This document shows positions 1 to 4,918 of a stretch of 7,035 bases of DNA, one piece after another. Position numbers and translations under genes: made by a program. Within the stretch, counting starts at the first letter, position 1; each line of letters starts with the position of its first letter. Location: the NCBI GenBank assembly GCA_003446975.1, contig DMAP01000192.1:1-7035 (forward strand), given 5' to 3'. This DNA comes from Clostridiales bacterium. Its GTDB lineage: Bacteria > Bacillota > Clostridia > Tissierellales > Dethiosulfatibacteraceae. Under the pieces are notes generated by a model. The model was not told where the DNA came from. It did no database searches and worked only from the letters and a program-made list of their open reading frames with translations.

Positions 1-68
1 GCAGCTGATCTGTTCGTTTTAATTTGAGGATGCATCATGCCTAAAATTAAAACGAACAGATCAGCTGC
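1..68. repeat. Perfect 25-bp inverted repeat around the rpmI start
   Basis: Bases 1-25 are the exact reverse complement of bases 44-68, with an 18-base loop (26-43) holding the GAGG Shine-Dalgarno and the rpmI ATG. The right arm is conserved bL35 coding sequence (codons 3-11), so the left arm is a mirror copy of coding sequence placed upstream. No frame of 1-36 reads like an IF3 C-terminus, which is what normally lies here. The repeat touches the window edge and may continue beyond it. It could be a fold-back chimera at a contig end, or a real mRNA hairpin. I think the artefact is more likely. Confidence 0.9.
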
Positions 69-234
69 GAAAAGATTCAATAAAACAGGCAGCGGTAAGA
101 TAAAGAGAGCACAAGCCACGAAAAACCATTTTACAGGCAAAAAATCCGGCAAAAAAGTCAGGGGTTTGAGACAGGGAACTTTAGTTTCTGATGGTGATTT
201 CCAAAGAATATGCAAGTTAATTCCATATAAATAG
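37..234 (+). CDS. rpmI: 50S ribosomal protein L35 (bL35)
   Basis: This encodes a 65-residue, very basic protein that is a structural component of the large ribosomal subunit. The N-terminus MPKIKTNRSAAKRF and the following KTGSGKIKR block are the family signature, and the length is the usual 64-66 residues. The ATG at 37 is preceded by GAGG at 26-29, a 7-base gap. The next gene, 18 bases after the stop, is rplT, the standard partner in the infC-rpmI-rplT operon. In Firmicutes and Proteobacteria this operon is controlled by L20 binding the mRNA leader upstream of infC or rpmI. That leader is not in the window, and the bases just upstream are an exact inverted copy of codons 3-11, so the native upstream region may be missing. 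The call itself is secure. Confidence 0.97.
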   Translation: MPKIKTNRSAAKRFNKTGSGKIKRAQATKNHFTGKKSGKKVRGLRQGTLVSDGDFQRICKLIPYK

Positions 235-252
235 AAGTGAGGAGGTAGAACA

Positions 253-597
253 ATGGCTAGAGTAAAAAGAGCAGTACATGCAAAGAAAAACCACAAAAAG
301 ATTTTAAAACTTGCCAAAGGCTATTATGGCGCCAAGAGCAAGCTATATAAAACAGCAAATCAGGCAGTGATGAAATCGCTGACATACGCATACGTTGGAA
401 GAAAACTCAGAAAGAGAGAATTCAGAAGACTATGGATTACGAGAATCAATGCTGCTGCAAGATTAAGCGGACTTTCTTATAATAAGTTCATAAACGGTTT
501 GAAAAATACCGGGATTGAGATCAACAGAAAAATGCTTGCTGAGATGGCAGTCAATGATCCTGACGGCTTCAAGCAATTGGTTGAATTAGTTAAATAA
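253..597 (+). CDS. rplT: 50S ribosomal protein L20 (bL20)
   Basis: This encodes 114 residues, a few shorter than the usual 117-119 because the C-terminus stops soon after the conserved NDPDGFKQLVE block. bL20 binds 23S rRNA early in large-subunit assembly, and in many bacteria it represses its own operon. Family hallmarks are MARVKRAVHAKKNHKKILKLAKG at the N-terminus (the long basic extension that threads into rRNA), NQAVMKSLTYAYVGRKLRKREFRRLWI in the middle, and INAAARLSGLSY with NRKMLAEMAVNDP in the globular C-terminal domain. A strong Shine-Dalgarno, GAGGAGG (near 239-245), lies 7-8 bases before the ATG. It is co-transcribed with rpmI and followed within 4 bases by an intrinsic terminator, so it ends the operon. 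Confidence 0.97.
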   Translation: MARVKRAVHAKKNHKKILKLAKGYYGAKSKLYKTANQAVMKSLTYAYVGRKLRKREFRRLWITRINAAARLSGLSYNKFINGLKNTGIEINRKMLAEMAVNDPDGFKQLVELVK

Positions 598-600
598 ATC

Positions 601-628
601 AATAACCGTGATGAGCGGTTATTTTTTT
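601..628 (+). terminator. Rho-independent terminator after rplT
   Basis: An 8-bp perfect stem (AATAACCG at 601-608 with CGGTTATT at 616-623) closes a 7-base loop. A run of seven T (622-628) begins in the last stem bases. It starts 3 bases after the rplT stop and should end the ribosomal-protein transcript. Confidence 0.88.
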
Positions 629-629
629 A

Positions 630-680
630 TCCGATGACTAACAGTGCTAAGACTCCCACTTTTGTCCGATGACTAACAGT
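630..680. repeat. 16-base direct repeat, two copies
   Basis: TCCGATGACTAACAGT occurs exactly at 630-645 and again at 665-680, a 35-base period with 19 bases between copies. The first copy begins right after the terminator T-run. Neither copy is coding. With two copies and no longer conserved unit it is not a CRISPR. The function is unknown; it could be protein-binding sites, a duplication scar or part of a small repeat element. Confidence 0.85.
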
Positions 681-770
681 CCCTGGATAACGGTTTCTAA
701 GGTTCAGATGGCGTTTCCAATGCCAACTTAACCCAAAAATCCTGTTGATGTAAATATTTGACAAAAGTGG
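656..770. repeat. Intergenic element bounded by an 11-bp inverted repeat
   Basis: CCACTTTTGTC at 656-666 is the exact reverse complement of GACAAAAGTGG at 760-770, with 93 bases between. Between the arms lie the second direct-repeat copy (665-680) and an imperfect hairpin (701-733). The right arm runs straight into the TATAAT of the trkH/ktrB promoter. From memory, the words GACTCCCACTT, GGTTCAGATGG and GCCAACTTAACCC resemble the 3' ends of IS200/IS605-type elements carrying tnpB and its guide RNA. There is no tnpA or tnpB reading frame here, so at most this is a relic or a non-autonomous copy. That identity is inference; the repeat itself is seen directly. Confidence 0.55.
701..733 (+). other. 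Imperfect hairpin inside the intergenic element
   Basis: Bases 701-704 (GGTT) pair with 730-733 (AACC), 706-707 with 727-728, and 709-712 (TGGC) with 722-725 (GCCA). A G-T wobble at 713/721 follows and the loop is 714-720. Two symmetric single mismatches (705/729 and 708/726) interrupt the stem. There is no T-run after it, so it is not an intrinsic terminator. A structured RNA or DNA end is possible, but no function can be assigned. Confidence 0.5.
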
Positions 771-776
771 TATAAT
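768..776 (+). promoter_or_regulatory. Extended -10 promoter for the ktrB-ktrA operon
   Basis: TGG-TATAAT at 768-776 is a perfect extended -10 element (TGn plus TATAAT). A perfect TTGACA lies at 758-763, but only 7 bases upstream of TATAAT, too close to act as its -35. The only other candidate, TTGATG at 745-750, has a 20-base spacer. Initiation therefore probably relies on the extended -10. The start would be near 783, giving a 5' leader of about 23 bases, too short for a riboswitch. Confidence 0.7.
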
Positions 777-805
777 GAAAAAATGAACGGGATAAAGAGG
801 TCGCT

Positions 806-2164
806 ATGGAGAATCAAGAAAGTAATTTAAACAATCTCAAAATCCATCCATCCCAATTTTTATTGCTGTGGTTTGGTGTACTCATTTTTGTGGGAGCCAC
901 TTTGCTCAATTTGCCATTTGCTTCTGTGGATGGAAGAAGCATAGGGTTTGTTGATGCGCTTTTCACCGCTGCATCAGCGGTGTGCGTGACAGGCTTGACA
1001 GTTGTCAACACAGCGACACATTGGACGTTATTTGGAAAAATTATCATTGTTTTGCTGATTCAGATCGGTGGGTTAGGCATCATGACCATGGCAACATTAA
1101 TTGCATTTTTATTTGGCAAGAAAATCACACTGAAAGATCGACTATTGATGCAGGAGGAAATGAATACTACAACATTGCAGGGTATTGTATTACTGACCAA
1201 GCGAGTCCTGTTTATGACAATCGGCATAGAGTTTATTGGTGTTATATTGCTCTCTTTTGTGTTTGTGCCTGACTATGGTCTTTCTCAAGGTATCTGGTTT
1301 TCAATCTTCCATGCAATTTCAGCCTTTTGCAATGCTGGATTTGATTTGCTGGGCAACAGTATGATGGACTATGTCAACAACCCGTTGTTGAATTTCACTA
1401 TCATTTCACTGCTCATCATAGGGGGTCTCGGGTTTTATGTTTTAATGGATATCATTCAGAGAAAGAAGTTAAAGAAGCTTTTGATTCATTCTAAAATTGT
1501 ATTGTTGATTTCAGTCGCTTTGCTAATATTTGGATTTTTGATTGTTCTTATATTTGAATATGGCAATCCAAGCACGCTTGGAGGACTGAATCTACGTGGC
1601 AAACTGATGAGTGCCATGTTTTTATCGGCAACACCCCGTACAGCTGGTTTCAATACTTTAGACACAGCAGCCCTAGGACCTGTTACCACATTTTTCATTA
1701 TCATGCTTATGTTTATAGGAGGATCACCTGGTTCGACAGCCGGAGGTGTAAAAACGACAACTGTCGGGGTGGTGATCATAGCGATTATCGGCTTGGTCAA
1801 GGGTAGTGAGGATACAGAGATTTTCAAACGAAGAATACCGGTCACCATGATTTTGAGAGCAATCGCAATCATAGGGATAGCATTTTCATTAGTTATTCTA
1901 ACGACGACTATTCTGCTTGTATCAGAAAAAAATACAGGATTCTCATTCATTGATATAATATTTGAAACCGTCTCTGCATTTGGGACAGTTGGATTATCGA
2001 GAGGTCTGACACCCCATCTGACAGATGTTGGAAGAATCGTTGTGACACTAACTATGTTTGTGGGAAGACTAGGACCTTTAACGATAGCATTTGGCATAGC
2101 GCAGAATCAACATAAGAACAAAGGATATTACAAGTACCCCGAAGGGAAAATAATGGTAGGATAG
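806..2164 (+). CDS. ktrB: KtrB/TrkH-family potassium uptake transporter subunit
   Basis: This is a 452-residue polytopic membrane protein, the K+-translocating subunit of a Ktr-type uptake system. The SKT superfamily fold has four M1-P-M2 repeats, and all four selectivity-filter turns are visible: CVTGL (60-64), CNAGF (175-179), RTAGFN (278-283) and GTVGLS (393-398), each with its filter glycine. The glycine-rich stretch at 305-319 (GGSPGSTAGGVKTTT) is the intramembrane gating loop of the third repeat. VGRLGPLT (419-426) is the usual C-terminal signature. The length fits KtrB (about 445) better than E. coli TrkH (about 483). Many database entries will call it TrkH or NtpJ. GAGG at 797-800 lies 5 bases before the ATG. 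It has its own promoter and is followed by its cytoplasmic regulator, whose Shine-Dalgarno overlaps this stop. Some Ktr systems also import Na+-coupled K+; the ion coupling cannot be read from sequence. Confidence 0.94.
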   Translation: MENQESNLNNLKIHPSQFLLLWFGVLIFVGATLLNLPFASVDGRSIGFVDALFTAASAVCVTGLTVVNTATHWTLFGKIIIVLLIQIGGLGIMTMATLIAFLFGKKITLKDRLLMQEEMNTTTLQGIVLLTKRVLFMTIGIEFIGVILLSFVFVPDYGLSQGIWFSIFHAISAFCNAGFDLLGNSMMDYVNNPLLNFTIISLLIIGGLGFYVLMDIIQRKKLKKLLIHSKIVLLISVALLIFGFLIVLIFEYGNPSTLGGLNLRGKLMSAMFLSATPRTAGFNTLDTAALGPVTTFFIIMLMFIGGSPGSTAGGVKTTTVGVVIIAIIGLVKGSEDTEIFKRRIPVTMILRAIAIIGIAFSLVILTTTILLVSEKNTGFSFIDIIFETVSAFGTVGLSRGLTPHLTDVGRIVVTLTMFVGRLGPLTIAFGIAQNQHKNKGYYKYPEGKIMVG

Positions 2165-2173
2165 GAGATAGAT

Positions 2174-2821
2174 ATGAAACAGTTTGTTGTAATTGGATGT
2201 GGAAGATTTGGTTCAAGTGTGGCTAAAACCTTGTGCAAATTGGGTTATGATGTTCTGGCAATAGATAAGGACCCGGATAAAGTCCAGGAGATAGCAGAAT
2301 ACGTTACCCATGCTGTGCAAGCTGATGCCAATGATGAGAATGCATTGAGAACCATTGGCATGAGAAACTTTGATGTGGCGGTGGTTACCATCGGGTCGGA
2401 CATCCAAGCGTCGATTATGGGAACACTCCTTGTCCAAGAGTTGGGAATAAAAAAGGTAATTGCCAAGGCACAAAATGAACTCCATGCCAAGGTGCTTTAT
2501 AAAATTGGCGCTCATAAAGTTATCTTTCCGGAGAGGGATATGGGAATCAGAGTTGCACATAACCTGGTGTCATCCAATATTCTTGATGTCATTGAGTTCG
2601 CACCGGATTACAGCATTATCGAGGTTGTGGCAAAAGATGATTGGACTGATAAGTCCCTAAAAGAACTGAAACTACCCAACGAATTCGGTGTAAGTGTCAT
2701 GGCGATCAAATCGGGTGATGATTTGAATATTTCACCATACGCCGAAGATATAATCCGCAGGGGTGATACCTTGATCGTCATTGGTGACAATGCAAGCCTG
2801 AAGAAACTGGAGCAGGAATAA
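2174..2821 (+). CDS. ktrA: KtrA/TrkA-family potassium channel regulatory subunit (RCK)
   Basis: This is a 215-residue soluble protein with one RCK_N (Rossmann, TrkA-N) domain at about 1-120 and one RCK_C (TrkA-C) domain at about 135-215. The nucleotide-binding loop is GCGRFG (8-13), and the acidic residue that ends the second strand is D31 (AIDKD). Single-RCK length is the KtrA type, unlike E. coli TrkA, which has two tandem halves (about 458 residues). Known KtrA proteins form an octameric ring under a KtrB dimer; ATP or ADP binding in RCK_N opens or closes the pore, and c-di-AMP can bind RCK_C in Firmicutes. The AGGAG at 2163-2167 overlaps the ktrB stop codon, with the ATG 7 bases later, indicating one transcript and likely translational coupling. 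The stop TAA shares its last base with the next ATG. Confidence 0.94.
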   Translation: MKQFVVIGCGRFGSSVAKTLCKLGYDVLAIDKDPDKVQEIAEYVTHAVQADANDENALRTIGMRNFDVAVVTIGSDIQASIMGTLLVQELGIKKVIAKAQNELHAKVLYKIGAHKVIFPERDMGIRVAHNLVSSNILDVIEFAPDYSIIEVVAKDDWTDKSLKELKLPNEFGVSVMAIKSGDDLNISPYAEDIIRRGDTLIVIGDNASLKKLEQE

Positions 2822-3594
2822 TGCTAACCAGCAATGACAACCCTAGAATAAAGACAGCCCGTGTATTACAAACAAAAAAAGGAAGAGACCAACTGGACTT
2901 GTTTTTAGCCGAGGGAGAGACATTGGTCAAAGAATACACGACCTATAGCGATTGTGTTGAATACATACTGATTTCAGAAAAGAAGGAACAAGATTTATGG
3001 GACTTAAGTCTTTTTGACCATTATTATGTCAAAGGAAGTGTTTTTGATAGCATAAGCAGTACCCAGAATTCACAGGGAATTGTTGCTGTCGTGAGGAAAA
3101 AAACTTATAGCTTGGAAGAAATAACGAAGAACAATTTAATTCTCTATGCAGATTCAATCCAAGATCCTGGGAATATGGGAACTATCATCCGATCCTGTGA
3201 TGCCTTTGGCGCTAAATCGATCATTTATAACAAAGGCTGCGTTGATATTTTCAATCCTAAAACAATTAGAGCAACCATGGGATCCCTAACACGCCTTGCT
3301 CATTTTAAGACAGATAGCAATTTAGAAACACTTTTGGCTTTAAAAGATCTAGGCTATACTATTTTCTCGGCAGTCGTGGATAGCAATCTTTTTCTTGAAT
3401 CGATCAACAAATTTGAGAAAGCTGTTATCATTGTGGGAAATGAAAGCAAAGGGATAGATCCTGCCATAATCGACAGCAGTGATACTAGATTCAGCATTAG
3501 GATGAATGGTTCCATTGAATCTTTGAATGTTGGAGTTGCTGCCAGTATATGCTTGTATCATTTCGCCAAGATAGCGAATCATCCAAGAATATAG
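2821..3594 (+). CDS. SpoU/TrmH-family RNA 2'-O-ribose methyltransferase
   Basis: This encodes a 257-residue SPOUT enzyme that would transfer methyl from S-adenosylmethionine to a ribose 2'-OH in RNA. An N-terminal substrate-binding domain (about 1-95, with FLAEGETLVKE at 28-38) precedes the trefoil-knot catalytic domain. Motif 1 is DPGNMGTIIRSCDAFGA (115-131) with the conserved N118 and catalytic-type R124. Motif 2 is VGNESKGI (205-212, N207 and E208). Motif 3 contains SLNVGVAA (234-241). The ATG overlaps the ktrA stop (TAATG), and GGAG/AGGA just upstream (2809-2817) serves as Shine-Dalgarno. The position directly before pheST matches B. subtilis ysgA, reported as RlmP, which methylates G2553 in the 23S rRNA A-loop. 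Orthology is likely but not proven, so no symbol is given. No terminator follows it. Confidence 0.9.
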   Translation: MLTSNDNPRIKTARVLQTKKGRDQLDLFLAEGETLVKEYTTYSDCVEYILISEKKEQDLWDLSLFDHYYVKGSVFDSISSTQNSQGIVAVVRKKTYSLEEITKNNLILYADSIQDPGNMGTIIRSCDAFGAKSIIYNKGCVDIFNPKTIRATMGSLTRLAHFKTDSNLETLLALKDLGYTIFSAVVDSNLFLESINKFEKAVIIVGNESKGIDPAIIDSSDTRFSIRMNGSIESLNVGVAASICLYHFAKIANHPRI

Positions 3595-3603
3595 ATATAA
3601 TTG

Positions 3604-3632
3604 TTGAAAACCGCTATATCATTTGGTATAAT
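3604..3632 (+). promoter_or_regulatory. Sigma-A type promoter for pheST
   Basis: TTGAAA (3604-3609) and TATAAT (3627-3632) are separated by exactly 17 bases. A TGG just before the -10 makes it also an extended -10. The predicted start, near 3639, places the complete T-box leader in the transcript. The stretch TGGTATAATG followed by an A-run is nearly the same as at the ktrB promoter. Confidence 0.85.
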
Positions 3633-3639
3633 GGAAAAA

Positions 3640-3857
3640 ATATGTAAATACATTGATGGAGCAAAAAAATCAAGGGTATGAATTTAAAGAGAGAAATGAC
3701 TAGGCTGAAAGCATTTCAATTTATCTTGATTCCAATTTCACTCCGGAGTTTATGGACTGAACAGATGTAGGTTCATACGGGATGACCGTTAATCTAAATG
3801 AGAAGTAATAAGAGTGGTACCGCGGCACTTCGCCTCTTTAGGGTGGAGTGTTTTTTT
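3640..3857 (+). promoter_or_regulatory. T-box riboswitch (tRNA-Phe responsive) upstream of pheS
   Basis: The T-box core AGAGTGGTACCGCGG is at 3811-3825. Stem I can be drawn from GGAG (3658-3661) with CTCC (3741-3744), AATCAAG (3668-3674) with CTTGATT (3725-3731), and GAAATG (3693-3698) with CATTTC (3712-3717). The bulge 3732-3740 opposite 3662-3667 holds TTC (3737-3739) followed by a purine, which is the expected Phe specifier. Smaller stems follow at 3758-3762/3771-3775 and 3777-3780/3786-3789 (stem III region). The antiterminator pairs 3810-3814 with 3834-3838 and 3822-3824 with 3831-3833 around the bulge TGGTACC. The variable base of TGGN is T, which would pair with discriminator A73 of tRNA-Phe. 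Uncharged tRNA-Phe would stabilise the antiterminator and let pheST be transcribed. Confidence 0.95.
3826..3857 (+). terminator. T-box regulated intrinsic terminator
   Basis: The 5' strand CACTTCGCC (3826-3834) pairs with GGTGGAGTG (3842-3850), including two G-U wobbles, followed by seven T at 3851-3857. The 5' strand shares bases 3831-3834 with the antiterminator, so the two structures exclude each other. Without uncharged tRNA-Phe this should stop transcription 27 bases before pheS. Confidence 0.93.
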
Positions 3858-3884
3858 ATATTCAATTATAAGAGAGGAGATATA

Positions 3885-4907
3885 ATGGAACAAAAATTAA
3901 CCAAAATTCAAAGAGATGTTCTAATGCAAATAGAGCAAGTTGACAATATCAAGGATCTCGAGAATATCAGAGTTCAAATTCTGGGGAAAAAAGGTGAATT
4001 GACTTCGCTTCTGAGAGCTATGGGTTCTTTGTCACCTGAAGAAAGACCGTTGATTGGCAAAATAGCAAATGAAGTGAGAGAAGTCATCAATCAGAAGCTG
4101 GAAGAGGCCAAGGCGTCTATCTCTTTAAAACAACAGGAGTTGGACCTTATCGAAGAGAAAATAGATGTCACCATACCCGGAAAGTTTATCGAAGTTGGCC
4201 ATAGGCATCCGTTGATGCAGGTCAAAAAAGAGTTGGAGGATCTGTTCTTGAATATGGGATATGACGTGGTTGAGGGACCGGAAATTGACACGGTTGAGAA
4301 TAATTTTGATGCGTTGAACGCACCTGAAGACCATCCATCAAGAGATAAGACCGACACTTTCTATATAACGGAGAACTTATTGCTGAGAACGCAAACCTCA
4401 CCTGTACAAATTAGGACCATGAAGTCAAGGAAGCCACCAATAAGAATAGTTTCCGCCGGCAGAACATTTCGCTTCGATGATGTTGACGACACCCATTCAC
4501 CTATGTTTCATCAGATGGAATGCCTCGTTGTCGACAAGGGTGTCACAATGGCAAATCTAAAGGATTCAATTGACAAATTTGTCAAAGCATTGTTTGGAGA
4601 GAATATGAAGACACGATTCAGGCCTCATAATTTTCCATTTACCGAACCAAGTGCTGAAGTGGATGTTTCGTGTCTCAAATGCATGGGTAAAGGATGTGAA
4701 GCCTGTAATTATACCGGATGGAGCATGGAACTGCTGGGTTGTGGCATGGTACACCCCAATGTGTTGAGAAATTGCGGCATAGACCCGGATGTATATAGCG
4801 GCTATGCTTTCGGTATGGGTATAGATAGAGTTACAATGGTCAAGTATGGATTGGGCGATATCAGACTGCTATTTGATAACGATATTAGATTCTTAGAACA
4901 GTTTTAG
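3885..4907 (+). CDS. pheS: Phenylalanine--tRNA ligase alpha subunit
   Basis: This is the 340-residue catalytic subunit of cytoplasmic (alpha-beta)2 phenylalanyl-tRNA synthetase, a class II enzyme that charges tRNA-Phe with phenylalanine using ATP. An N-terminal coiled-coil arm (about 1-90) contacts tRNA. Motif 1 is around HPLMQVKKELEDLFLNMGY (108-126), then NFDALNAPEDHPSRDKTDTFY (140-160) and LLRTQTSPVQI (166-176). Motif 2 lies at 192-213 (GRTFRFDD to FHQMEC), FTEPSAEVDV at 252-261 lines the Phe pocket, and motif 3 is GYAFGMGIDR (306-315). Four cysteines (263, 266, 271, 274; CxxC-x4-CxxC) form the small cluster common in Firmicutes PheS. The ATG at 3885 is chosen because GAGGAG (3874-3879) lies 5 bases upstream. 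The frame stays open back to an ATG at 3798, but that start lies inside the T-box before the terminator and has no ribosome site. pheT starts 11 bases after the stop. Confidence 0.97.
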   Translation: MEQKLTKIQRDVLMQIEQVDNIKDLENIRVQILGKKGELTSLLRAMGSLSPEERPLIGKIANEVREVINQKLEEAKASISLKQQELDLIEEKIDVTIPGKFIEVGHRHPLMQVKKELEDLFLNMGYDVVEGPEIDTVENNFDALNAPEDHPSRDKTDTFYITENLLLRTQTSPVQIRTMKSRKPPIRIVSAGRTFRFDDVDDTHSPMFHQMECLVVDKGVTMANLKDSIDKFVKALFGENMKTRFRPHNFPFTEPSAEVDVSCLKCMGKGCEACNYTGWSMELLGCGMVHPNVLRNCGIDPDVYSGYAFGMGIDRVTMVKYGLGDIRLLFDNDIRFLEQF

Positions 4908-4918
4908 GAGGGGAAAAG

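Noticed and set aside
630..680. A minimal CRISPR array
   Set aside because: Only two 16-base copies with one 19-base gap, too short for a CRISPR repeat, and no cas genes in view.
777..805. A c-di-AMP (ydaO-type) riboswitch controlling the ktr genes
   Set aside because: The predicted leader is only about 23 bases and holds no such structure, and the upstream element shows none of the motifs I would expect.
1486..2097. A 203-codon open frame on the minus strand opposite ktrB
   Set aside because: It is the mirror of a membrane-protein gene, with no Shine-Dalgarno, no promoter and no recognisable domain. The + strand frame carries all four KtrB filter motifs.
2174..2821. A truncated TrkA
   Set aside because: At 215 residues with one complete RCK_N and one RCK_C domain it matches KtrA; nothing is missing and the stop leads directly into the next gene.
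3594..3620. A terminator after the methyltransferase
   Set aside because: The only pairing is six A/T-rich base pairs with a 15-base loop and no following T-run; it overlaps the pheST -35 region.
3798..3884. A 29-codon N-terminal extension of pheS starting at ATG 3798
   Set aside because: It lies in the T-box core and crosses the terminator, has no ribosome-binding site, and does not resemble PheS. The ATG at 3885 has a strong Shine-Dalgarno and gives the normal 340 residues.
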